NCBI GenBank assembly: GCA_018340805.1
Contig: JACMZG010001870.1
Location: 14,863,723 to 14,927,722 of the forward strand
Direction: 5' to 3'
Source: Microvelia longipes
Lineage: Eukaryota; Arthropoda; Insecta; Hemiptera; Veliidae
Length of the DNA stretch: 64,000 nucleotides
In this document: positions 24,026 through 39,000 of the stretch, one piece after another
How the letters are laid out: each line of letters starts with the position of its first letter
How positions within the stretch are numbered: the first letter of the stretch is position 1
Program-made: the position numbers and the translations under genes
Notes under the pieces: model-generated
The model's input: only the letters and a program-made list of their open reading frames with translations
The model's database searches: none
What the model was told of the DNA's origin: nothing

Positions 24026-27000
24026 TTAATCTGAATCACTCTGCTCATCGGCTTCTTGTAACCATTTAATAAAGGGCATCACCTGAAAAAAATAGGAATA
24101 CTCAACTCAAGTATGTCTTTGACCTGAGAAATGTTTTTTTACTGTCTGCGACAGTTTTGTAGTTTTTTACAGTTAGCAATGGTAAAATATTATTTTCTGT
24201 CGCTGGAGAAGTTCCTTAAATTTCCAATAGGTGGGCGCTAGTAGTTTACTACAAGGTTATAATATTACTTTCCTTGTTCTTCTTATTTTTTGTTTGTTTA
24301 TCATTATGGTTTATCAAATAAATAATCGATCGTTTTTCTTAACAAAGTTTTGCTTTTCTGGAAAGCGAGTTTATTTATAAAATTATTTATTGTCAAGTGT
24401 TTAATAATCATGGATAGTGATATAGACATTGAAAATACACCAACAGAATTTAAACTTTTAGCCAACGAGAGGAGTGAAAGATGTGTACCAGCAAATTTTT
24501 ATACATTATACTGTTTTTCTTCTAAATAGTTGTTTACTATTACTCTGCCCAAATAAATAGCATATTCTACTCGACTGGGAATGGCTTTTTTATACCTCAG
24601 CTCCTTTTAGTGTCTTGCTTCGCTCGACAGTAAATTTAATCGCCATGGTAAAAAAGACCCCTTTTCACAGTCTCGGTAACATAATATACTATTATTCACT
24701 TGTTCGTCAGCTTATGGAAGAGTTAATGCACATTTTTTGGTTGTTGGTTATAATTGAATAGATATATAGTCTCTCACTATGTTTATTCAGTTCTTTATCA
24801 TTTTGATTAAAGGAAACACCAAAATACTTTTAATTACTTTGTAAGTAATTATTCCTGTGAAGCATTTTTCTTCATTTCATCAGGATCAAAATTTTTGTTT
24901 TTGAATCCCACCACTATATATAAGCAAAAATAGTAAAACAAAAGCCATCTCAATAGTCAAAGTCGTTAGAGAATTTATACTGAATGTTTGACACCTCACA
25001 GGTCTGCGGTTTGCATCCCAGGTAAGCTCTCAGATTATGTAACATTATTGTTACCAATAACACCTGTGGTGGTTCGGATCCTGCAAGGCTCTAAACAGGT
25101 ATTATTATTATTATACTATAGTAAAACAATTTACCTGTTTCCTAAACTGAGAACTGAAAGCAGAATTATCCCTCGGAGTAGAATGCCATTCCAATATAGA
25201 TTCTTCAGCCAGCACATCTTTGTCATAAAGATAATTCAAAAGTTTTACACTCAACAATTTGAGATCATTCTTGGATTCACAAACATCCTATAACAATTAA
25301 TAAAATAAATTAGCAATGAAGACAATAGCTTCTCCACAGAAACAATATTTTATTCCGAGCACTTTTAATTTAACATGAGGCCATCATGTTAGGTTGAAGG
25401 CTTAGAATAATACTAATATAGAAGGAGCATATGAACATAAACACAATGTAATTCTACTGATAACACGAAAGCCGGTTGACTGTTGGTCTTAAGTAGGGGG
25501 ACCACGCTAACAACAAAACATTATTTTAAATATGTCATAAATGTCCATTAATGAAGAAAGATCATAAAGAACAAATAAAATAACTTAAAACACTTGCTGA
25601 GTATATAATAAAACCGGTCTTAAGACCGGTATATATATTGATTAAGAAGACGAAATATATTGATTTATTATAACCTTAACTCATTCATGAAGGAGGTTTC
25701 AATGAGGTTACACAGAGCCCCTGAGAGCCCAAAAAATATTTTAGGCCTCTTAATGCATTAAGATAAACACTAAAAGGAGCTATGCCTCCTTTAGTATATA
25801 TCTCACTAGACGTTGTAGCGAGCCATTTGGTTAACACTTATATTAGCTGTTTCAGCTCGCAGTGAGATAAGGATATACTTATACGATTCCAGTTCCCCCA
25901 CCTCATCAACCATAAGGTCTTTCTATTCTACCCTTTCAGATTTTACAGTTTTTCCCTTATCCTACCTCGTAAAGCAACTTGTATTTTAATTAAGATCGTA
26001 ATTGAATAATAAATTGATATTAAATTTTAAGATTCATATTAATAAATTGATCATCGTGTTAGTCTAGTTCTTCGATTTTTGTGTGTTAATGTATTTTTTT
26101 GTATCTTTATGTATAGAGTTAATCAATTTAAAGTAATTTAATTATGTAGAACTCAAGTCAATTGTTTTCTTCTTTCTGTACTGTATTTTATTTTAAATTA
26201 TACAGGGTGTCCCCGGATGGGGTTGCCTATATGTGTAAATGACAAAAAATTTCATTTTTTGACAAAAAGTCACTCTTGATAAAAGCTCCTGCATGTCTTT
26301 AAACTAAGATTTATCATATTTTTATTTTCTTATTTTTAAGGGTGGACTCAAAAACTGCAATTTTTAAAAAATGGACGAAGAGTAAAATAGGCTTAATTTT
26401 GACTTTTCGAAAAAAAGTATTCTTTATAAAATTGTTTAATTGTTTCCCTGAGACAAGTTTTTCATAAAAAAATTAAAAATATTTTTTTTCAAAATTCACC
26501 CAATTTACCCCCACCACCCAAATTTTGGAAAAAATAAAAGTTGTTCAATCTGGATAAATGAACATCGTTTTAAAGGTCTTGAATAGTGGAACAAAATATG
26601 AAGAGTGACTTCTTGTTGAGAAATAAAAAATAAGCCTACTTTTTACTCTTGATGCAATATTAGAAAATTGTGATTATTGTGTGAAGTTTACATAGTCTGA
26701 ATTTTGTAATATGATAAATCTTCTTTTAAAACAAGCAAAACTTTTTATAAAGTGACTTTTTGTCGAAAAATGATTTTTTTTTCATTCACACGTATAGGCA
26801 ACCTAATCGGGGGACACTAAAACCCGAACATTTTCATAATTAACTTTTTAATGGCATATAATAGTTTTGAATGGAAAATAGAACATTTTATAAAGAGTGA
26901 CATTTATTTGAAAAATCAATATTTCAACCACTTTATTCTTAATGCAATTATAAAAAGTTAAAAATTATTATATACATTTTACATCAATTTTATTTTTTAA

Positions 27001-30000
27001 TGTGGTATTCCTACATTTAAAGCCAAGCAGAATTATTTATGAAGAGTGACGTTTTGTCGAGAAATGAAAAATAAGCCTACTTTACTCTTGATGCAGTTTC
27101 AAAAAATTGTGAATTTTGAGTGCAGTTTACATGGTATAATTTTTCTAATATGATAAATCTTCATTTAAAAACAAACAGAACATTTTGTAAAGAGTGACAT
27201 TTTGTCGAAAAATAAACAATAAACCTACTTTACTCTTCGTCCATTTTTTAAAAATTGCAGTTTTTGAGTCCACCCTTAAAAATAAAATAATAAAAATATG
27301 ATAAATCTTAGTTTAAAGACATGCAGGAGCTTTTATCAAGAGTGACTTTTTGTCGAAAAATGAAATTTTTTGTCATTTACACGTATAGGCAACCCCATCC
27401 GGGGACACCCTGTATATTACTTAATATTGTATTTTAGTTCTATACCTGATGACTTCTATCGTTATATCTCTATTATTTTATTTTAAATCAATGAATGAAG
27501 ACCAGACACATTACTTTTCCTACATACCTACAGTATAAGTAGTGAGAGTAATTAGGGAGTGGTGATAGATAACCTAGCAAATAGGTCGCGTTCTTGGGCA
27601 CTTTTTGCTGACTAGACAGAAGATTGTGTTCTACCTTATAAGGCCTATTGCAGGCATTTTATGTCTATCTAATCCACAGAAGAGCAGTGATTTTACTCTA
27701 AGGTTTAACTAGAAACAACATGTGCCCCACTGCCAAACCAGGCTTTAATATACAGGGTGGTCCAGCTAAGAAGGACAAGACCTTTTTCTCGGAAACTATG
27801 ACAGCTAGAAGGATGCGGTTTTCGGCGTTGGATTCAATGTAATAGTGAGCAGACGAGAAAAATCCGTTTTCGGGCGCGCTTCGCGCCTGTCATAGAGATG
27901 TTAATGCTAACTTTTTTAATTTTATAGTTAGGTATAGGGAACTTTTTTTTGTTCTTTAAAGAACGAAAAATAAGGAAGATTAGTGAAGACCGCATCAAAA
28001 TCGGACAATTTTTTAACCGATATGATGAAAAAACACTTTTTTTAAATTTAGTTCACTTCGGCGCCATTTTGGATGATGTTGCATTAAATAAAATTTATTA
28101 TATGGATATATTTTTAAACTAGAAACATTGCTTTAATAAAAGAATATCAAAGTTTTAATTCCAACCTCAGTTTAGGTGTAAAATAGTCGTTAAACATAAC
28201 AAAAACAAAAAAAAAATATGGTTTTTCTAAGATACCATGAAAAGTAAGATAGGGAGCTATAGTTTTTATGGTTTGTACAGTTAGCCAACAAAAAAAAGCA
28301 ACAAAATGAGTCCAATTTTAACAAATTCGCTTCACAATTTCAAAAGTTATTACTAATAAATCTCTTAAAATTGCCAAAAATGGAATATTTTTTATAGTTT
28401 ACCACCCTATTGTTGATATTTAATGGAACTGCAACGTCATCATACCTTGTGATCTTTATTGCAGCTTGTATAAGGATTCCAGAACGCCTAAAAACACTTA
28501 TTTTTGTTCATTGGTTGTGGAGAAATTACGATTATGGTGATTTTCGTCAATCGTAGAATGCAGATTAGAGGTACCTTGCAAAAACCAAGTAAAATCCTTC
28601 ATAAACGTTAATAAAAAATTGATTTTGATGATAACTACTTCGTTTCTAGGGGTGTAGGACCAATAAATAGCAAATCACACAACTAGACTGTAAAGTGATA
28701 TTTTACTGCTGCGGAAATTTGTTTATTAACGACAATAAAACCAGCAAACTTAATTTCCGGAGCTATAAATTTTCACTATTTATATTATTTACCTTTAGTT
28801 GCGCATTTATTAAAAAGAGTCGATTTTTTGTATGAATAATTTTATTTAACTTAGTTTAAAGAAATTAAACACAAGATTGATAAATAATTATTCATACTTT
28901 TACAAAATTAAGGTAAAATAATATGGGGACCTGAGGCTCAATTAGGTGGCCATTAAGGTCACCAGGCTTGACCCCACTCGATTTTAAATAGCAAATCACA
29001 CAACTAGACTGTAAAGTGATATTTCATTGCTGCGGAAATTTGGTAAAAAAATATTGGTAAAAAATTTTTTTTTACCAAATTCCGCAGCAATGAAATATCA
29101 CTTTACAGTCTAGTTGTGTGATTTGCTATTTAAAATCGAGTGGGGTCAAGTCCGGTGACCTTAAGTCCGGAAATTAAGTTTGCTGGTTTTATTGTCGTTA
29201 AAAACAAATTTCCGCAGCAGTAAAATATCACTTTACAGTCTAGTTGTGTGATTTGCTATTTATTTCCTACACCCCTAGAAACGAAGTAGTTATCATCAAA
29301 ATCAATTTTTTAACGTTTATGAAGGATTTTACTTGGTTTTTGCAAGGTACCTCTAATCTGCATTCTACGATTGACGAAAATCACCATAATCGTAATTTCT
29401 CCACAACCAATGAACAAAAATAAGTGTTTTTAGGCGTTCTGGAATCCTTATACAAGCTGCAATAAAGATCACAAGGTATGATGACGTTGCAGTTCCATTA
29501 AATATCAACAATAGGGTGGTAAACTATAAAAAATATTCCATTTTTGGCAATTTTAAGAGATTTATTAGTAATAACTTTTGAAATTGTGAAGCGAATTGTT
29601 AAATTGGACTCATTTTGTTGCTTTTTTTGTTGGCTAACTGTACAAACCATAAAAACAATAGCTCCCTATCTTACTTTTCATGGTATCTTAGAAAAACCAT
29701 ATTTTTTTTTTTTGTTTTTGTTATGTTTAACGACTATTTACACCTAAAACTGAGGTTGGAATTAAAACTTTTGATATTCTTTATTAAAGCAATGTTTCTA
29801 GTTTAAAAATATGTCCATATAATAAATTTTATTTAAATGCAACATCATCCAAAATGGCGCCGAAGTGAGCTAAATTTAAAAAAAAATGTTTTTTCATCAT
29901 AGCTCGTAAAAATTGTCCGATTTTGATGCGGTCTTCACTAATCTTCCTTATTTTTCGTTCTTTAAAGAACAAAAATAAAGTTCCCTATACCTAACTATAA

Positions 30001-33000
30001 AATTAAAAAAGTTAGCATTAACATCTCTATGACAGGCGCGAAGCGCGCCCGAAAACGGATTTTTCTCGTCTGCTCACTATTACATTGAATCCAACGCCGA
30101 AAACCGCATCCTTCTAGCTGTCATAGTTTCCGAGAAAAAGGTCTTGTCCTTCTTAGCTGGACCACCCTGTATATTTAATATAAACTACTATAGAGGGTCC
30201 TAACTTTTTTAGATTTCGGCACCGGAGGTCCGGGGTTCGCAGCCCGGGCTATGCTCTAAGATTTTATGAATAGTATTTGTATTAAAATGATTTCGCCAAC
30301 TTTAATTAATTCTTAGAGTGTAGTAGATGCAACCCACCTGAGGTGGTTCCCGCAGGGTGAATACCCTGATGGGCCGAAAGGCCCTAAAACGGGCATTTTA
30401 TTTTATTTTTTTTATAGAGGGTCCTAACTTTTGCCTAAACCCAGGTTCTTTTAGTGTTAGGGATCTTTTACGAGTACCTGACATCGCACAGGCTCGGAAC
30501 CACCGGCTTAATGTCCCTATCAAAGGACTGCATGTGAAACGATTTCCATCCCTCACATGAAAATCCTAGAGGCCCCCTACTAAGTCCTAGAGAACCCGGA
30601 CTTTCTAGGTGGTAGACGCACGTACTAACTATCACATCACCTAGACCTGCTACCTACAGTATAAATGAGAAAAAAGTAAGGATACTTACTTCAATAGCGG
30701 ACAAACAGTCAGACATGGCTTCAGGGTTCTTAATATAATTGTTCAACAAAGGCATGAAATAATCAACAGTAGTTTTTAATTTTTCCCATTTAATTTGAGA
30801 ACCCTCGTTGTGCAATGATAATACAGCCCTGCAGACGTGGTAGTTGACTTCTCTCAATGAGACATTATAGGCGTAACGAGAGGAGTTGACTTCAAGAACC
30901 AGATTATCACACGGAAGCTTGTCTTCTAGACCTCTGCAAAGAGAGTCCACAACTTCACTGAAGAATACTAAAATCACAACAAAATCCACAGAATATTAAA
31001 ATAACTCAATGAAAGCAATAAAGTATGAGCACATTGTTTACCTAAGTTACGATAAGTAAGCTGTGGTATTTTGTATCACTTTCTTATGAAGTCAATAAAG
31101 AATTATTATTATAATTGTCTTATTTATAGCAAAAGAAAACAGAATATCCATTAGAATAAAATAAATAGGTCCGTCCACAGACGTAAATATTTATGTGAAA
31201 TAAAGCATAACTGGCTTTCAACCAACTAAAGGTCATCATCAGTGCCAAACAAACAAATAATAAAAAAGAAATTACAAAAAAATAAAATCTAAAAGGTAAA
31301 ACTAAGTTTAAAATAAAATATACGAGGGTAGTCTGAAAAGTTTCTGACTTTTTTCCATTTTCACAAAAACTCACTTAAATAACTGCCAAATAATTACCAT
31401 GTTGGTAAAGCACAGGTGGAGTGTATTATCATAATCAATACGAAACAGCCTCTCCACAAAGTTAATTTAATAACATTCTAAACTTTATGTTGAATTTTTT
31501 TAAACCAAAACCGGCGTTTAGTTCGAAAGCCAGTTTTGAATTTTATTAAATTAACTTTGTGGAGAGGCTTTATATTGATTATTAATTACCATATGTTCAA
31601 ACTGGCCGAAATTTCAATTGAACACATGGTGAATGTTTGAGAGTTATTTGAGTGTTTTTTGTAAAAATGGAAAAAAGTCGAAACATTTTCAGACAACCCT
31701 TGTATGTATAAATAACCTTTAAAATAAATAAATAAGAATAGAAAAAGATCTCACCAGTATTTTTTCACTCATTCTTTTTATGCTTTTTTAGTTTTTGTTT
31801 TTATCAGTTGCTTATATATTTTTAACTTGGTTTTACTATTTAGCTTTAACTTATTGTAATTTCTTTTTTATTATTTGTTATCTTCAGAGAGCTCATCGTG
31901 CTCATTGAGACTAGAAGTTATTCACTGATATAACTTTATTATTTGTGAGTTTAGCAGCTTTATTAGTTGTCCCACCTGCTGATGATGGCTGATGGCGTTA
32001 CGTTGAAACGGATCCAGGGATATTCATATCCAACAGCAAGTATCAACAGTACCTGATTCTTCAATGGTCTTAATAAATGATAATACACAAAAAAGGACCA
32101 GGTAGTAGCAGTAGAAAATGTAAAAAGTCTTTCCGGTCCTTAGGCCAGTAAATTAGACTTAAAGTATCTGATCTAAAAGATCTACTGGTGTAGAAATTAG
32201 TACTGTGAATCCCACCTTATCTGCTGACTCCACCTCTCTTTTAGTAAGTCCCAATTTTAACTGGTATTGTTATAGCAGCAATTAACACACAATTGCACTA
32301 ATATTTATTTTACAGAACGAAAACCAACTAATAATGTGATCACAAACAGTTCAACATTTAAAAGTGGAGGAGTCTTTCTGTCCACACTCTTTTACTTACA
32401 GTTAGTATCATCTGGCTGACTAGACCTAACTGACTGATCGTCTCCATCATCAGATTGGAAATCCTCATACTGAAGCCAATCTAAATGTTCAACTTTATCA
32501 AGGCTTATCCAATCTATTTTATAATTATTATCATCCACTTCAGAGTTACTATCCTGAGAAGCAGCATCGTCTTCTTCACATTTGTATTCAAAGGCTTTGT
32601 CTCCAATGCCATCATCATCTGGAAAATATAGATCAAGGTATATTAGAGGCTACCAATTATTTAAAAACAAATAGAGGTTGGTAATATAACAAAACTGATA
32701 AATTATAAAAAGTCACCATGGTTCTTATGATGCCAGTAAGTTCATGTGAAGCAACATTAAAACCATTATCTTTAAGCAACTTTTAAAAAAAGGATACAAA
32801 TCTTACCTTTATCATAAGGAGAACTTTGAAGTCTAAGTTTTTGAATTGATTTTCCTTTTGGTATAACTACATCTGGACCCAAAATGCACGAGGATACTTT
32901 AGCACTAGCTTTAATTATACAGCCATTACCTATTACGCTATTCTCAATAACACAACCTGCCTGAAAACAAATAAAAAAAAATAAAAAAACTACAACAATG

Positions 33001-36000
33001 AACAGAAGCCTGTTTTTAGAATAATACTATAGCAAAACTGGTTTCCTGGTAGTCTTAATTATGGCTGCCACCCTAATAACTTAAATTTTTCTTTTATTAA
33101 ATTTGGCAAAACTTCTGGTTGTTGAAATAAGTAAAATGATTAATTAATGATCAGTTAGTCATTTAATACTAATACTAATACTAATAATAATAAATAATAA
33201 TAATAATAATAATAATTATAAATAATAATAATAATAATAAAATCAGTTGACAGCGTGAGAAAATAATGCAAGGGAGCCAATGAGGTTACTCCTGGATGAT
33301 ACACCACACCCAATTTCAAATCAGGCCAACCTTATTGGTTCCTCAACACTATTTTCCTGTGCTGTCAACTGATTTTAGCCCTGTGTCGTACTACAGATAT
33401 AAAAAAGAGTGTACCTCAATAGTTGCATTAGAGAAAAGATGAGAATTCTTTATAATACAGTCAGATGATACACGACAATTCTTGCCAATAACAGTACATG
33501 ATATATTTGACTTAGCTCCCACTGTCGTTCCTTTGCCTATAACTACATCTTCTTCTAATTTACTTCCTCTAAAAATATAAAATTTGTAAATATTAACAAC
33601 GAGATAGAAAAATAAAATTAATATATATAATGATAGACTTAAAATACAATATAGAAGAGATAAATTATCTTATAACTTACAATTCCATAGAAATGTCACT
33701 TTGCAGATAAATATTTCCAAACCTATAACTGTACATTTCATCAATAAAACCTCCAGGTACTTGAGGATAAGTCCATCTATGCATGATGTCATGACTGGAA
33801 ATAAAACAACAAAAGTAAACAAAAATAATTCAATTAGTGGTTTAATGCAAAAAATGCTTATTATTGAGCAAATTGTTTTTGATATACAACAAATTATTAT
33901 TTTACTTGAAGCGCATTAAGACCTAGAAAATAAAGAGAGTCAAAAAATATTTAATTTGAGTCAGTTAAGGAAAATTGGAAAATTAAAGAATTCTGCTTAA
34001 CTCATGATTCAATGAAAATTATAGAAAACTATCCACGGCAAGCTTTGGGAACCAAGTAAATAAATAATAAAAATAATAGGGCTCCTTCGGCTTTGGCCTC
34101 AGGAACCAATTTGACTGCTCAGGGAGCAAAAACTTACCTTTATTCCTTGGTAAGTTAATTACTATAAAAAAGATAATAAAAGTAAAAACCTGGTTTCAAA
34201 CAATACTTTTTCTATATATCTACAGTATAAACAAGGAAAAGTAAAAATATTTTATATCAAAGCAATTTATAGAGTACAAAAGACCATTGGTCACAGTGGA
34301 GATAGAGTTTATTCTCGACCCTCAACACACTTCAATAATAATTCATATAGCAAATAAGGTATGAAAAAAAATATGTGCCAGCCAAAACACAATGCCAATA
34401 ATGAGAGTAGGTAATAATAATACGACACACAGCTAAAATCAATTGACAGCGAGCCAAAAATCTGTGAGGAAAAGAATTTTATTGGTTCAGACCGACCACG
34501 CTCCTTCCCTCTCCCACTCATGCCAACCTCGGTATAATAAAATACCTTATTAGTAAATAAAATCATAAAAAGGCAACACTGATTGTAAATATTTGTAACC
34601 TCGCGTCGCTTTGATTTCCCTCATTGTGCATATTGATCTGTTTGAGTTGGTTTCGTTTCATTCCAATCTGTTCTATTCATCCAATCATTGCGGAGTTGTA
34701 ATATGATCTGAGTGCGTTTGACGCATGGACATTAACGACATATTCTTCAAGCATTTCTTGCTATTTGAGTACAGCTCAGGGTCTGTGGTCTGTCAACCAA
34801 AAGACATAATTCTTTTTTGGAAAATGCCATGTCTTTCAGTTGATAGTTTTGACTTTTTTAAGTCATGAATGCATATTGTGTCATATTATTTATATAATAT
34901 GAAACAATATGCATTCAATTATACAAACTTGAACCAAAAAAGCAGTTTATTTAGGAAAAAAGTAATTATAGCTTACGATTTATTTAAATCGTCAAACATT
35001 TATCATAGAATATTATGATCCATTTCATTATGTAATTAACTTTAACTCCACTTAATTCATACTTCCCGAACAAATTTAAAGCAACACTTAGTTGGTAAAT
35101 TTATAAGATACAACAATATTCTTACAGAAAAAGTTAATTATAAATTATTTTTAAAAAAATAAAAAATACGATATCAAATAAAAACAAATAATAAAATTCA
35201 AAACATAAACTGACTTACAGTGTTGCCAGAGTAGGGATTTTTTTGTTACTTAAAAGAAGGGATTTTTTTTTTGTTAAAAAAAGAGGGTTGAAAGCATTGA
35301 GATTTTGGCAGGCTGTCAATTGACTTTAGCCGTGTGTTATATTATAGTGTGAGATAACTTCTAAAAAATTTATGGGTAAAATTGTTTCACCCAATATTTT
35401 TTAATCATGTTTCTTTAATTAAAGTTGATCAAAAGAGCCATATTATATTTATTATTTTTAAGGAAATTTACACAATTTTTAAGTAGAGAGCTAATAGTAG
35501 GGAATTACCTTATCGTATGATAGTTGTGCCAGTGAGTAACCTCAGCCGCATACTGACGGGGTTCTAAAATATGAGCGTAAAGAGTTGATGCCAAAATTTC
35601 TTCATTCATTAGTAAACCACGAATGAAATCTTCTCTTGTTTGAAAATCAAAGTTGTCAGAAAACAAAGGTGGAACAGCTACCGAGCACAGACTCACCCCA
35701 GTATCTAGGAGGTCACATCTCAAGTCCAAACAATTCCTTTCTAATACCACTTCCTAGCAACAAGGAAATCAATTAAAGGGGTTTTCTTCAGCCCATTCTC
35801 TTATTATTAGTTTTTTATAAGTTACTTAAAGAAGAATGTACAACGTTATCTGTTTTTGAATGATTACAATATTTTGTAAACGATGTGATGTGATTGTTTT
35901 GATTGTTGTTGTTTGAATATGTGATTATTTTAATATGAGATTATGTGATTGTTTTATTGTTTGAATATTTTTTTATATAATATATATATTTTTTTTTTAT

Positions 36001-39000
36001 TTTTGAATTATATAGTTTTTGAAATGGATGAGGTTCCTACGTCTGTAGACATATAAACTAGAGATAAGGAAAATAACGCTCCCAACAATTACCTCATCCA
36101 TTTTGATTTTATTTATTAATAAAAATAAATAAAACACGGTCGATTTTAGAAGTAAAGTAAAAAAATATTTGCAAAAAGTCTTTAAAAAATGGAAGGAAAG
36201 ACCATTGAAAAAGCAATGTTTATTTAAATTGTATTAAAATTGTTATTGAGCTCTGCTCGTTGTTACAATAAATAAATAAATAAAATGTGTGTAGACGGTA
36301 GGAAGAAAAGTAGTCTAAATACAGCTATATGTGTAATTGTAACTTTAAAACTTGACTTAACAACTCAGAGGTTGTAGACGTGTTTATGGATCTCTTAAGT
36401 CTAAAGAGCGGGAATTTCAAAATAGTTTGTTCTAAGTGAGAAATTCTTCACTTCTTCGATTCTTCCTGAGGAATTCTTCACTTCTTCCTAACTTAACTTC
36501 GGGCTCGCTTCGTTCCTCCTCAGATAATAATTACAATTGTTTTATTCCCAGTGCTCACCCATACAGGCACTGACCTCACTCAATGATGCTTAACTTTTAT
36601 GATCCACCCACAGATATACTTCCCATATCGAAAAGAAACTAAATAAACTTATTTATTAAGTAATGGGAGAGACTTGTAACAAATTTCAACTCAATTGGAT
36701 TACTTTTCAATATTTTAAAGAAATGAAACTTGGCACATAGATTGGTCTTATACATGACTGACCACATGCGTACCAAATCTTAATTGATCAAACCATTTTT
36801 CCGCGTTTTATGAATTTTCTAAATATTTGCTGTCATTATTCCTGGTTAATGGTGTCTTTATTTTTACTATATATGGTTTTATAATAACAATAATTAATAT
36901 TTTTCATACCAGCAAAAAAAAACTAAAAAAAAACTGTTATTTATTTATTTAAATGCTGCATTTTAGCAAATCTGATAGTGAGGAAAAGTTCTGAAGTACC
37001 ATTACCCATTTTTTCAGGTCCTTAACATTTTGAGGGTGCTACCTCCAAAAAAGTCATTTTTTATAGCTCCAAATTTGAGGCTTTTGAGCTTAAAAAAAAT
37101 TTGGTCGTGCCGCCCTTATAAGTTTAGGCACTGCTCCCAAAAAATTGCTGCTTCTAAAAAATGAATGTGATATTGAAAGGCTTTAACAAGACAATGTGAT
37201 GAGTCATTATGTATTCAGAAATTAATCTTTATGAATTGAAAAAAAAAACATTTTATTATCAAGATGCTTTATTATCTTTGCTCCACTCGTTTAAGAGTTA
37301 GTTTACAATTTTACATATGTAATAACAAATAACTCCAAAAAATAATATTTATAATTAAACTTCATAATTTTATTTTATAGGCACTAGGCAACAAAATGTA
37401 GGAAAATTTGTAAAATACTTGAGAGGATGCGTAAATTACTCAAGAAATCTTAGAGAAGCTTTAGAGAATATTTTCAGCCTTTTTTCTGTAATATTATAAA
37501 AATTACGCAAATTCTCTAATTATAGAGACACTACTTTTGTAAAACGAGGCAAAACAAAAGGATTTCAGTAAAGGACAAATTACATAGGTGGTGTGGAGAA
37601 AATGTCCAATACAGCAACAAATTTTTGCTTGGAACGAAACAAGACAAAATAGGTTACACCACCTAATTACCTCCTTTTCTATCCAGTCACTAGAATTGAA
37701 GTGAAAATGGCCAATACAGAAACAAATTTTTGCTCGGAATGAAACAAGACAAAATAGGTTACACCACCTAATTGCCTCCTTTTCTATCCAGTCACTAGAA
37801 TTGAAGTTTTTTTAATCTGACAAAACAATTAAGAAAAAAGGTGCACTTACTAATGGTAAATCTATTTTAGAATCAAGAGCCATTTCTATCCTGCATGAAC
37901 CTGGTCTTTTACTATGAAACAATATTCTGTCAGTTTTATTATCAATACCGACATAGAATTCATCACTGGGATGTATCACTTTATTTCCACTTTCTTTAAA
38001 TAAAACTGTCATTGCTGCTCCCTTGTCCATTTTTTGTAGTTTTCTACAAAGTTAAACAAACACAGTGATCATAACCTTAAAATGATTAACACAGATATGT
38101 AACAGCTCTTTTAAGACCAGTTCATAGCTACAAAATTTTGTTGCCAGCGGTACTATGGATTAAATACAAGTTCATGTATCTACTTTAACTCATGTTAACA
38201 AAAATACATAATAGAGACGCATTACTACTTGGTGTAAGTTATAGCCATTTGTTAAAAATTATTGGTTAAAAAACTCAATTTCGTCCCCTAATTTCCGCCA
38301 TCTAAAATTACTTCATTGCACTGGGACATTATTCTAAGCCAAGAACAATAAAAACGAGAACAAATACAAATCTTATATGATAACAAATAATCTAATTCTT
38401 GTAACGCTGAGAGTTAGAAATATGAAAAGGAGGCTACTTTTAAAAAGGACTAGAAAAATTATTTATTTAATCTATGATATTGCTGGAAACAAAATCGTGT
38501 AGCTATATAAACTCGCCTTTAAACTTATTACACTAGCAAAAACACAACATTGATTAGAAGTGTAATTAGAGGGGTTTTATACAGGATAAAACCCTAAAAC
38601 TTATTTATACTCCTTAAGAAATGCCACAACACAAATTTGGTCTAAACACCAGCATTTTAGTCTTGTCTTTTTAAGGATAAGGTTGTTATGATGCTAAAAA
38701 AACTCAGTTTTTTCATCTGAGGCTAGAAAGAAATCAGTTTTTCTGGATTAAAAAAATGAATACATATTTATAAAATATGTATTTATTTTGCTCCATAAAA
38801 ATGCATTGATTCACAACTAGCATAGAAAGTGCTATATACCTACAGTCTTGTTTAGTTGCACAGTAAATGCCATTTCCCTACCAAGTAAGTAAGTAGCAGC
38901 CTACCACATAGGCAGACAAAACTTAGATTGATATTTTAACTAGTTTGATCGTCCTCACGTCACTGTCCCCCACTCCTCCTCCTCTGCTGACATCTTTATA

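Noticed and set aside
24988..25293. Plus-strand 101-codon frame
   Set aside because: It is the antisense shadow of EIF2B5 exon 11 plus the adjacent SINE.
29544..29806. Overlapping frames inside foldback element B
   Set aside because: They are hydrophobic translations of AT-rich arm sequence with no domain, and they conflict with the inverted-repeat structure.
36543..36632. Functional 5S rRNA gene
   Set aside because: It is degraded, embedded in a dispersed repeat, and lacks a terminator T-run and a complete 5' part.
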